From positions 372,001 to 436,000 of the forward strand of contig CAWCIY010000004.1 in assembly GCA_963795715.1 (NCBI GenBank): a stretch of 64,000 nt of DNA. Reading direction: 5' to 3'. Of the stretch, positions 46,366-54,456 are shown piece by piece. Position 1 is the stretch's first letter; the number at the start of each line of letters is the position of its first letter. This DNA is from JAFEDN01 sp963795715 (GTDB lineage: Bacteria > Pseudomonadota > Gammaproteobacteria > Coxiellales > Coxiellaceae). The notes below the pieces were generated by a model, which had not been told where the DNA came from, did no database searches, and saw nothing but the letters and a program-made list of their open reading frames with translations. The translations under genes were made by a program, and so were the position numbers.

Positions 46366-46408
46366 AGACACGATAGATAAATCGAGAACTTCCGAGAATA
46401 ATCCAGAA
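46366..46408. promoter_or_regulatory. Second phased AGAA array upstream of the integrase operon
   Basis: AGA at 46366, 46375, 46385, 46395 and 46405, the last four exactly 10 bp apart. It shares AGAATAATCCAGAA (46395-46408) with the array at 27789-27848. An inverted pair AACTTC/GAAGTT surrounds it. It lies 31 bp before the start at 46439. Confidence 0.65.
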
Positions 46409-46438
46409 GTTTATAACCTGAATAGGAGAGCACAACTC

Positions 46439-47086
46439 ATGACCCAAACCAAGGAACGGGTGAAAAAACCCAAAAAAAAAGTGGGAAATCAGCACAGCCG
46501 AACGGTCATTTTACAAGCCCGGATCAGCCCCCGACTACGATTTGTCGCAGAACTGATGGCGCGGCATCAGCAACGCACCGTATCCAGCCTGATGGAATCT
46601 CTGTTAGCTGAAAAGGCCGCCAGCTATTGTCTGCCGGTCGTGTCGACTGAAAAAGCCCAAACCAATCATTACCTGTTCGGCGAGTGCCAAACCAAAAAAG
46701 TCACTGCCCAGGAAATCAGCGAACGGCTGTGGTCAGCAGAGGACGCCGACCTCTTCGCCGCCATGGCTTTATTTTTACCGAGCCTGTTAACCGCCGAAGA
46801 ACATGCGCTGTGGCAGGTCATCACCGACATCCCTTATTTCTGGAACCACTTTGAAATCCATATCGAAAACCCGGCAGGACAAGTCGTGGATAAAGAATGG
46901 TGGCCGCTGGTGGATTACCGTGGCTTAAATCGGGAACGGCTACGTGAACATTGGCTATTGTGCAAAGCGATTTTAGATGGTGAAAAACCGTTGCAACACA
47001 TAAAGGAATTAAACCTGCCACCGGGTAAGCCGGTTGAGAAACCGGATTATTATCCCCCCATCAAAAAAGTAAGGAGTGATTCATGA
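46439..47086 (+). CDS. RHH-like hypothetical protein of the integration module
   Basis: 215 residues with AGGAG upstream. A basic start (ERVKKPKKKVGNQHSRTVIL) is followed by QARISPRLRFVAELMARHQQ and RTVSSLMESLLAEKA, a ribbon-helix-helix-like element; the rest is helical and Trp-rich (LFAAMALFLPSLLTAEEHAL). Such proteins commonly precede the integrase on islands. Overlaps the integrase start by 4 bp (ATGA), so it is coupled. Role probably regulation of integration. Confidence 0.65.
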   Translation: MTQTKERVKKPKKKVGNQHSRTVILQARISPRLRFVAELMARHQQRTVSSLMESLLAEKAASYCLPVVSTEKAQTNHYLFGECQTKKVTAQEISERLWSAEDADLFAAMALFLPSLLTAEEHALWQVITDIPYFWNHFEIHIENPAGQVVDKEWWPLVDYRGLNRERLREHWLLCKAILDGEKPLQHIKELNLPPGKPVEKPDYYPPIKKVRSDS

Positions 47087-48225
47087 AATTTAAAACATTA
47101 ACCCGTGCCAACATACGTAATGTAGGACAACACGAAAAATTACAGGAAAACGGCATTGAATTTGATCGATTAGCCAACGGAGACGGGAGATACCGAATCA
47201 ATATCATGGTAGATGGTCAACGCATCCATCGACTGGTCGGTAAAGAATCGGACGGTACTACTCGTTTGCATGCTGAGAAGATATTGGCAAAATTACGCAA
47301 TGAAGCTCACGAAGCCCGCTTAAATTTGCCCAAAGGCCGCAAACCGACTTTGAAATTCAAAGAAGCGGCTGAACAATATTTAGAAAAACAAATTTCAACG
47401 CAAGCAAAAAATTTAAAATCCAAGATTTATCAGCTCAAGCTGCATTTAATTCCTTTTTTTGATAATAAACCACTGGACAAAATTGACGAAGAGGATGTAG
47501 AAAAATATAAGAATGAACGTCAGGAGGATGGTGTAAGCACCAGCACCATTAATCGAGAATTGGCTGTATTATCGCATCTATTTACCAAAGCCATTCAATG
47601 GAAATGGTTAAACAATAGACCTATAGTAGTGAAAAAATTTAAAGAAACTGAACACCGTATTACGTACCTCACGGTAGAACAAATTGATCGACTCTTAGAT
47701 GCAGCCAAACAAGATCAAAATCCCTATATTTACCGATTTATTGTGATTGGATTAGAAACCGGCATGCGGCTCATGGAAATTTTGTCGATCCGATTAGAAC
47801 ATATTGACCTAGATAGACGAGTCATTTTTATTCCTCATGCCAAAGCGGGCGCTAGACATCAACCGATCTCCGAGTATCTGACGGAAGTACTGACCCCTTA
47901 TCTACACAATACCCAACCTAATCAAATCTGGCTTTTTCCCGCAGAAAAATCAGTCACCGGACATTGCGTGAATATTAGTAAGCCCTTCCGACGGGTGGTC
48001 GCTGCTGCGGGGATGAACCCTAAAGAAGTAGTTCGCCACACGTTACGTCATACCGCTATTACCCACCTGGTGCAAGCCGGTGTGGATTTGCCCACGGTAA
48101 AAAGAATTTCAGGGCATAAGACTCTGCAGATGGTCGAGCGCTATAGCCACCAAAACGGATCTCATATTCAAGCCGCAATGGATAAGCTAGGCCAGCGTTA
48201 CCGGTCAACGAATGTCAATAATTAA
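47083..48225 (+). CDS. int: Tyrosine-family site-specific integrase
   Basis: 380 residues. It has an N-terminal SAM-like core-binding region (FKEAAEQYLEKQISTQAKNL) and the catalytic domain: Arg in LETGMRLMEILSIRL, HTLRHTAITHLVQAG (His-x-x-Arg), GHKTLQMVERYSH (His and the nucleophile Tyr). All four key residues are present, so it is probably active. It reads towards the tRNA-Lys gene 1.8 kb away, the likely attachment site. GGAG precedes the start. Confidence 0.92.
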   Translation: MKFKTLTRANIRNVGQHEKLQENGIEFDRLANGDGRYRINIMVDGQRIHRLVGKESDGTTRLHAEKILAKLRNEAHEARLNLPKGRKPTLKFKEAAEQYLEKQISTQAKNLKSKIYQLKLHLIPFFDNKPLDKIDEEDVEKYKNERQEDGVSTSTINRELAVLSHLFTKAIQWKWLNNRPIVVKKFKETEHRITYLTVEQIDRLLDAAKQDQNPYIYRFIVIGLETGMRLMEILSIRLEHIDLDRRVIFIPHAKAGARHQPISEYLTEVLTPYLHNTQPNQIWLFPAEKSVTGHCVNISKPFRRVVAAAGMNPKEVVRHTLRHTAITHLVQAGVDLPTVKRISGHKTLQMVERYSHQNGSHIQAAMDKLGQRYRSTNVNN

Positions 48226-48466
48226 ATCGAGGGATTATTTTCAATACATTCAGGAGGAATAACATTAGAGTAGTTTATAATTTTAATCCCAGCATTCATG
48301 CGAACTAACTCGAAAAAGCCTGCGCCCGATTGGGTCAACGCTCGGCTTCACAACATCTAATAAAACGGTTACATGATGAAAAATATTCAAATATATATTA
48401 CAATCATTTCGCATAAGCTATTCATTGATAATGATCCACTTTTTAGTTTATTTCAAAGGAAATAAA

Positions 48467-49177
48467 ATGAATCAGTCATCGAAATTAATTAACGTTTATT
48501 GTGATGAATCCTGCCATTTACAATTGGACGGCTGTGAGGTTATGGGATTAGGTGCATTATATTGCCCCACGGAAAATATAAAACAAATCGCAGAAAAAAT
48601 TAGAACACTTAAGCTCAAATTTGGGTTAAGCAAGAATTTTGAAATTAAGTGGACGAAAATCTCCCCATCCAAGAGTGATTTCTACCTGGCCTTGGTTAAT
48701 TACTTTTTTTCAGAATCTATTTTGCGATATCGTGGCGTGTTAATTCCTAAAAAAAGCGCATTAGACCATGAACGGTTCAAGCAAACACATGATGAGTTTT
48801 ATTACAAAATGTACTACACGCTTTTAAAACATATTATAAATCCTGTTAACTCATATCATTTTTATCTTGACTTAAAAGATACGCAAGGCGGGAAAAAAAC
48901 TCGTAAACTTCAGGAATATCTTTCTAATGAAATATATGACTATCAACATGAATGTGTCGCTAAAGTTCAGCAAATCCGATCTCATGAATCTGAAATACTA
49001 CAGCTTTGCGATTTATTCACAGGCTCAATAGTGTATGCTAATCGTCATTTAGAAAATAATGCCGGAAAAATCGCAGTAGTCAACAAAATCAAGGAATTTT
49101 TACCCTCTCATGATGTATATACTACTAGCAGATTTCATTATCACAAATTCAATTTATTGGTGTGGGATGCACGTTAA
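48467..49177 (+). CDS. DUF3800 (RNase H-like) protein
   Basis: 236 residues from MNQSSKLINVYCDESCHLQL (AAAGGAAAT upstream). The CDES near the start, YFYLDLKDTQGG-like strand and the closing HESEILQLCDLFTGSIVYAN (Asp late in the fold) match DUF3800, an RNase H-like family common on integrative elements and linked with defence. Acidic residues sit at the expected catalytic places. The stop overlaps the next start (TAATG), so the two genes are translated as a pair. Confidence 0.82.
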   Translation: MNQSSKLINVYCDESCHLQLDGCEVMGLGALYCPTENIKQIAEKIRTLKLKFGLSKNFEIKWTKISPSKSDFYLALVNYFFSESILRYRGVLIPKKSALDHERFKQTHDEFYYKMYYTLLKHIINPVNSYHFYLDLKDTQGGKKTRKLQEYLSNEIYDYQHECVAKVQQIRSHESEILQLCDLFTGSIVYANRHLENNAGKIAVVNKIKEFLPSHDVYTTSRFHYHKFNLLVWDAR

Positions 49178-49665
49178 TGAATGCACCTGAGCTAATCACG
49201 TTGAAACACTATAATGGAGACGTCGAAATTTATTTGGACGCTATATATCAAGTATATTTGTCTGAAGTTGTCAGAGGTAACCTTTCTTTTTTAGGGATCC
49301 CTATCCGTTGTCAATATAGGCCAGCCACCAATAACAAGCATTTTGGCTTTTGGCATCTAGTTTCCACAGGAGAAAAGGAAGACGAAAGAGAAATTGATTT
49401 AAGGCGATGTGAGCGAATTAGTTGGGTTTCGTTTGTGTTACGAAATGCGCATGACTTTTCGAATATCCATTGCTGGGAAAATGAGCGATTTGGAAATACA
49501 CACATTGTATTGTGGCTGCATCAACATCAATTTCTAGTTATTTTAGCAAGAAGAAGAGATTATTTAATACTGAAAACAGCCTATTCAGTAACAGAAAATT
49601 ATAAAATTAAGCGGCTTGAGAAAGAAAGAAAAGAATGTGTAGATCCAAGATTAAAAAAAGGCTAG
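49177..49665 (+). CDS. Small partner protein, possible BECR-fold RNase
   Basis: 162 residues from MNAPELITLKHYNGDVEIYL. The central HFGFWHLVSTGEKEDEREID, the DLRRCERISW block and the end FLVILARRRDYLILKTAYSV are reminiscent of Barnase-EndoU-ColicinE5/RelE-like (BECR) nucleases, where a Leu-Leu-Thr-Ala-Tyr strand is typical. The assignment is tentative. It is coupled to DUF3800 and lies in the cargo slot between integrase and tRNA, where defence or toxin-antitoxin genes often reside. Confidence 0.6.
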   Translation: MNAPELITLKHYNGDVEIYLDAIYQVYLSEVVRGNLSFLGIPIRCQYRPATNNKHFGFWHLVSTGEKEDEREIDLRRCERISWVSFVLRNAHDFSNIHCWENERFGNTHIVLWLHQHQFLVILARRRDYLILKTAYSVTENYKIKRLEKERKECVDPRLKKG

Positions 49666-50044
49666 AGTCGCCTCAAGGACGACTCCGGATACTCCTTCCA
49701 CACTAACTCTGCATAACAGATGGTGGATGAGCTATATATAATAATACACGAATACTGCTCAAAAGTCAATCGAAATATGATGGGCTAATACTTTGATTCT
49801 TTATAAAATAAGGAACCCTAATCACCCGCTACGCTTACCATTATGTGTGCTTGATTACTATACTTTCGTTTTAGAGGAAGACCTATTCAATTCGAAGACC
49901 CAGATATTTTTTCTGCTTTAAGTCTATAAAAAATCTATTAACTTCTAGCTTTTTCTATTATTTTCTTGGCAGAGTTACACCCAGATTACACCCAGCCTTA
50001 CCAGTCCACCCAAATTTATTAACCTAAGTCTTTGATTTTATTAC
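49666..50044. other. Island end to tRNA-Lys
   Basis: AT-rich, no gene. The right attachment site is expected at the tRNA 3' end, near 50045-50090. I did not find a second copy of that tRNA segment within the window, so the other island end lies outside or is too diverged to spot by eye. Confidence 0.45.
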
Positions 50045-50117
<73 letters not shown>

Positions 50118-50271
50118 GGACACAAGAATAGGCGTGAAATCGTAACTTAGTTAGTCTTATTTTTCAACTAGAAGCATGCCAGCTTGGCGGGAAATTTTGG
50201 TGCTCAATCACTACTATCTCCCTCCCCTCGATTTAACCGACCTGGCTGGCAAGCTTCTCGTTCAGTCAAAA

Positions 50272-50922
50272 CTAATTCCCAGCCTCGTCGATGGTCATTA
50301 AATTCTCCCGTATCGCCAATAGGGTAAGGCCAACATCGTTTTCCACGCCCAGTTTTTCAAAAATATGGCTGCGGTAGCTATGTACGGTTTTTGGACTCAT
50401 GTGTAAGCGCCGGGCAATGTCGGACGCTTTTACACCACGCACCGACAATATCATCACTTCCATTTCCTTGTTGGTTAAGTCGCTGAAAATCGCGTTTCCT
50501 TGACGGTCTATTTTAGCAAGGGCTAAACGGCTAGCAACCGAGGTGCTGATAAATGGCTGCCCTTTGTGCACGCTTTTTATGGCGTTGACAAGTTCTTCTT
50601 TGGCCACTTCCTTCGTAACATAGCCTAAAGCACCCGCCTCTAAAATTCTTAAAGGAAATTCATTGTGGGAGGCTGAGGTGACGATTAAAATTTTGGGCGC
50701 CGGAGTTAATCGTAATAACCGAGTGGTGACTTCTATACCGCTGATGTCGGGTAATTTTAAATCCAATACGACTACGTTGGGCTGCAGTTCTCGCACTTGC
50801 TGAACCCCTTCAATACCCGTTCCCGCTTCACCGATTATTTGAATATCCTTGGCATTTTTTAGCATTAATCCAATGCCATCCCTTACCAAGGTATGGTCAT
50901 CAATCAAGATTACTTTAATCAT
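50272..50922 (-). CDS. letA: LetA/GacA/UvrY-type response regulator
   Basis: 216 residues: receiver (IDDHTLVRDGIGLMLKN; phospho-Asp54 in VVLDLKLPD; Lys in VTKE) and a GerE HTH (LTNKEMEVMILSVRGVKASD, RRLHMSPKTVHSYRSHIFEK LGV). This is the GacA/LetA arrangement, which in Legionellales drives the switch to the transmissive phase through RsmY/RsmZ-type RNAs and CsrA. All key receiver residues are present. Symbol given by family resemblance. Confidence 0.82.
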   Translation of the reverse strand: MIKVILIDDHTLVRDGIGLMLKNAKDIQIIGEAGTGIEGVQQVRELQPNVVVLDLKLPDISGIEVTTRLLRLTPAPKILIVTSASHNEFPLRILEAGALGYVTKEVAKEELVNAIKSVHKGQPFISTSVASRLALAKIDRQGNAIFSDLTNKEMEVMILSVRGVKASDIARRLHMSPKTVHSYRSHIFEKLGVENDVGLTLLAIRENLMTIDEAGN

Positions 50923-51007
50923 TTTGAAGTCCCTTTAATTGTTAAAACCATTTTATTGATAAAAAGTATATGAGTCAACAAGAAAATGTATAAAATAAGG
51001 AAAAAAC

Positions 51008-52375
51008 TTAAAGATAATTTTCCGCCAAACGTAAAATTTTTTGTAAATTATCTCCAGCAGGCCCTGGATTTTGGTAACAATAAACCTCTATATAGCTTTT
51101 CAAGATATATTCATAACCTGGAGTTTTTAAAATTCGAATTATTTTACCGGCTCGTTCCACATCCTGCGGAATATTTGCACTACAACGCTGAAATAATATC
51201 GCTGCCAAAACGGCTGCTAATGAAGCCCGACGCACCGGTGAAGCTGAAGCAAAACTTTGAATAGCGACATTTAACGCACGTTCTTTATCCCACTCTAACC
51301 ATTGATAATAAAAAGCTAACGCTTCGCGCGCATCTTCTTTTGAAAATCTATTCGAATAAAGGAACCAAATAACCGCCACACAAGACTCAATATTGGCCCA
51401 TGAGCAATTACCGCTGATTTGTGAACCAATTCGTAATTTATGAATTGGCTGTAAATTTAATAAATGGGCTAATTCTAAATCAATAAACTCCTTGGTCTGA
51501 CGCTTGTACATTAATTTTTTAATTAAATCTTTTGATAGCAGCTGCGGCCGTCCCATTTTATAAATGACCACGTTATCAATAAACAAATCGTTTTCCGAAC
51601 GATCGCATTTTGCTAAAAAATTCCCATATTTTACAAAAGAAATGGCATGTCCCTGATATGCAATTGGAATAATTAAAGTTTCTGCGTTTAACAAGGTATT
51701 AATGGTGGTGGCATGGGCATTTAAATCAGTTTGGTAGTGCTGAAATCTTATCAATTGCGCCGCCACAGAAAAAGCGCCAATCACCTTACCGATATAATCA
51801 AAAAATTTTTTTAAATGCCGCGCAGAAAAATTATCACGATAATCCTGCAATGAGCTTAAAATAATATTGATGGTAAATTCTAAAATAAATCCTTCAAAAT
51901 CCACTTCTACAAAACGTTGCTTATCATCGACAATATCGGCATAGCCGGTTAATTCAAAGCGGTGTCCAAGTAATTTGGTATTAGTATAATCATTAGCAAA
52001 ATTAAGATCTGCACCTGCTTCGAGTAATAAATCTCTGCAATTGCGTTGGTTTCTTAAGATGGGCTTTACTAAAACTGGCTCTCCACTGAAGTTATATGCA
52101 TTGGGATCAGCGCCATGTGTCAATAATAATTTTGAAAATGGCAAATTGTTATTTTCTACTGCCCAATGAAGCACGCTGGCGCCAGTGACATCACGCAAAT
52201 TGACGTCGGCGCCAGCGTCTAACAACAATTCACCTTTGTCCATATCATTCATGATTGCAGTTTGGATCAAAGGAGTAAAACCATACTCATCGACAAAATT
52301 AATTTTTGGATCTCGACGTAAATTGATTTCTAGTTCTGTCAACGATCCATAAATGATGGTATTTGATATCGACAT
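51008..52375 (-). CDS. Ankyrin-repeat protein (candidate effector)
   Basis: 455 residues. Residues 25-125 hold three ankyrin repeats: YGFTPLIQTAIMNDMDKGEL LLDAGADVN, TGASVLHWAVENNNLPFSKL LLTHGADPN and LLLEAGADLN. The remaining 330 residues are helical with no recognised domain. Ankyrin proteins are frequent Dot/Icm substrates in Coxiella and Legionella; secretion is not shown here. It starts 3 bp after the preceding gene's stop, so the two are an operon. Confidence 0.78.
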   Translation of the reverse strand: MSISNTIIYGSLTELEINLRRDPKINFVDEYGFTPLIQTAIMNDMDKGELLLDAGADVNLRDVTGASVLHWAVENNNLPFSKLLLTHGADPNAYNFSGEPVLVKPILRNQRNCRDLLLEAGADLNFANDYTNTKLLGHRFELTGYADIVDDKQRFVEVDFEGFILEFTINIILSSLQDYRDNFSARHLKKFFDYIGKVIGAFSVAAQLIRFQHYQTDLNAHATTINTLLNAETLIIPIAYQGHAISFVKYGNFLAKCDRSENDLFIDNVVIYKMGRPQLLSKDLIKKLMYKRQTKEFIDLELAHLLNLQPIHKLRIGSQISGNCSWANIESCVAVIWFLYSNRFSKEDAREALAFYYQWLEWDKERALNVAIQSFASASPVRRASLAAVLAAILFQRCSANIPQDVERAGKIIRILKTPGYEYILKSYIEVYCYQNPGPAGDNLQKILRLAENYL

Positions 52376-52378
52376 AGT

Positions 52379-53002
52379 TTAGTTGCGTCTAGGTGTGGGC
52401 GCCGAAGGGCTTGGGCCTAATTGGGGACTTGCTCCTAAAGCTAAGTGCGGCGCTAATTCTGCTTCGGAAGGCACTGCTGCGGGTGCGGCCTTAAAGTTAC
52501 CTGAAAATTGACTGGAATTGGCCAATAATGGATTCACCTCAAAACGACGAGCCTGCTCCATCTTTCCCTGTACTTTTGCGCCCTGCTCCTGACGTGGATT
52601 TTGAACCTGCGGTGAGGCCAGGCCGGTGCCAAAACCTTTTCCTAACTTGGCTTCTCCCAACTCCCTAAGCTTACGACGCAAGTCAAACTCCATGCTGGTG
52701 GTGACCTCCTGTGGACGGTAGGTTTCCAGAAGCAAAGTTTCCTGCTGCTCGTCCCAAATTAAATTGGGCAGGCCAGTTTTCAAATAACATAAAATATCCC
52801 CCACTTCGATGGTTTCGGGAATAGATAATACTTCAAGTAATCCTGCCTGCGATGCTATGATGGGTATAATTTCGGACCCCACCCTTAATTCGACAATGGT
52901 TTCGTTACGAGCAACTACTTCTCCATGGATTCGATACCAATGGCCGACATGCGCCACAGCAGCCGCAAATGGAAGTGAAGGAACTTTTATGGGTATACGC
53001 AT
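52379..53002 (-). CDS. Degenerate lipoyl-domain protein
   Basis: 207 residues. The first 75 (RIPIKVPSLPFAAAVAHVGH WYRIHGEVVARNETIVELRV, SEIIPIIASQAGLLEVL) align with the N-terminal lipoyl domain of 2-oxo-acid dehydrogenase E2 proteins, including the one encoded at 58953-60176, but the Asp-Lys carrying lipoate is replaced (VGSEI). The rest is Pro/Ala/Ser-rich with SPQLGPSPSAPTP at the end. It cannot be lipoylated at the normal place. It precedes the ankyrin gene in an operon; role unknown, perhaps a decoy or scaffold (inference). Confidence 0.6.
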   Translation of the reverse strand: MRIPIKVPSLPFAAAVAHVGHWYRIHGEVVARNETIVELRVGSEIIPIIASQAGLLEVLSIPETIEVGDILCYLKTGLPNLIWDEQQETLLLETYRPQEVTTSMEFDLRRKLRELGEAKLGKGFGTGLASPQVQNPRQEQGAKVQGKMEQARRFEVNPLLANSSQFSGNFKAAPAAVPSEAELAPHLALGASPQLGPSPSAPTPRRN

Positions 53003-53051
53003 GATCCAGAATATACTAGAATTGCTTATTCCATTGCAACAAGGGTTGTTT

Positions 53052-54419
53052 ATGCGTCGGTTTTTCTTACTAATATTACTTATTTTTATTTGGCCGGTAA
53101 CCAGCTTTGCCGATGAGGTTTTAGTGCTGGCTGATATTCACTTTGACCCTTTTGCGGATTGCGCTAACAATAAGAATTGCCTCATAGCAGCAAAATTAAA
53201 TCAAGCCAACGCGGAGCAATGGCCACAAATATTTGCCCAATACAGTCATCCGGTTTTCCCTCCTAATGGTAGAGAAACCAACTACATGCTTTTTTCCAGT
53301 ACTCTTCAACAAATCAAAGTGCAACAGCCTAAAACCGTCATTATTTTAGGAGACTTTTTGGCACACCGATTTCGCAGTCTTTATTTAAAATACACTCAAG
53401 ATCGCAATGGTAATCATTATAAAAACTTTGTTTTGAATACCATGAACTATATTACTAATTCAATTCAGTCGGCTATGCCTGCAGACGGGAGTGTTTATCC
53501 TGTAATCGGTAATAATGATTCGTATGGTGGTAAAAATTGCGCGTATACAGATTATTGTGTGATTAATAATGGGCCCTTTTTTCAAGATCTTTCCAAATCA
53601 TGGGCAGGGCTCTTTAGAAACGAAGATAATAAAGCCCAATTTACCAGCATCTTTCCTAAAGCTGGATACTACGAAATTATTTTACCCAACACACGCGATC
53701 ACATCATTGCATTAAACACCGTGTTGTTTTCCAATAAAGCTCAGGGACCTAATATTGAACTCGCTGCTCAACAACAACTGATTTGGTTGGAACAAAGGTT
53801 AAAAGCCATCAATGCCGCCAATGAAAAAACTTGGATTATCTTTCATATTCCTCCGGGAATAGACGCTTATAACACTACCCAGAATTTATTAGGAGTTGTA
53901 GTATCGTTTTGGGATTTTCGTTACTCTAAAATACTTCTAGATTTAGTGAATGAGTATGGAACCAATATTACTGCTGTTTTATCGGGACATACGCATATGG
54001 ATGGGTTTTTAATTCTGGGAAAAAACGCTAAAAATAAAATAATCGATACGTTTGTGCCCTCTATTTCCCCCATTTTTGGTAACAACCCTTCCTATAAAAT
54101 ATATAGCTATTCCCCGGACCAATTTACTCTGCACAATTTTGCGGCCTATTATCTTAATTTGCAAAACCCGCAGATTGGTTGGCAAAAAGAATATGATTTT
54201 GCCGCTACCTATCATGCCAACGATCAGTTGTTGACCGGTTACGATAAAATTACTGCGGATACAGCCAATCCCTTCAGTTTAGATTACATGGATTATTACG
54301 GCGTTAAAACCCTTAGCCAACCGATTAATCGAGGCAAATGGAATTTTTATTGGTGTGCAACGCAGTTTTTGAATAAAGAAAACTATCAAACTTGTTTGAA
54401 GAAACCGGCTGCCGGCTAA
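53052..54419 (+). CDS. Secreted acid-sphingomyelinase-like metallophosphoesterase
   Basis: 455 residues from MRRFFLLILLIFIWPVTSFA, a signal peptide; the longer frame upstream lies antisense to the previous gene. Metallophosphoesterase motifs occur in order: DIHFDP, LGDFLAHR, IGNNDSYG, IFHIPPG and SGHTHMDG, as in acid sphingomyelinase. In host-associated bacteria such enzymes could act on host lipids or simply scavenge phosphate. Multiple Cys residues (DCANNKNC, KNCAYTDYC) suggest disulfides. Divergently oriented from the operon to its left. Confidence 0.85.
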   Translation: MRRFFLLILLIFIWPVTSFADEVLVLADIHFDPFADCANNKNCLIAAKLNQANAEQWPQIFAQYSHPVFPPNGRETNYMLFSSTLQQIKVQQPKTVIILGDFLAHRFRSLYLKYTQDRNGNHYKNFVLNTMNYITNSIQSAMPADGSVYPVIGNNDSYGGKNCAYTDYCVINNGPFFQDLSKSWAGLFRNEDNKAQFTSIFPKAGYYEIILPNTRDHIIALNTVLFSNKAQGPNIELAAQQQLIWLEQRLKAINAANEKTWIIFHIPPGIDAYNTTQNLLGVVVSFWDFRYSKILLDLVNEYGTNITAVLSGHTHMDGFLILGKNAKNKIIDTFVPSISPIFGNNPSYKIYSYSPDQFTLHNFAAYYLNLQNPQIGWQKEYDFAATYHANDQLLTGYDKITADTANPFSLDYMDYYGVKTLSQPINRGKWNFYWCATQFLNKENYQTCLKKPAAG

Positions 54420-54456
54420 GAAAAAATCAAACGCTCGCGTTGACGTCATTAAGTTC

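Noticed and set aside
52809..53051. N-terminal extension of the phosphoesterase
   Set aside because: It is antisense to the lipoyl-like gene, and the signal peptide starts at 53052 with sensible context.
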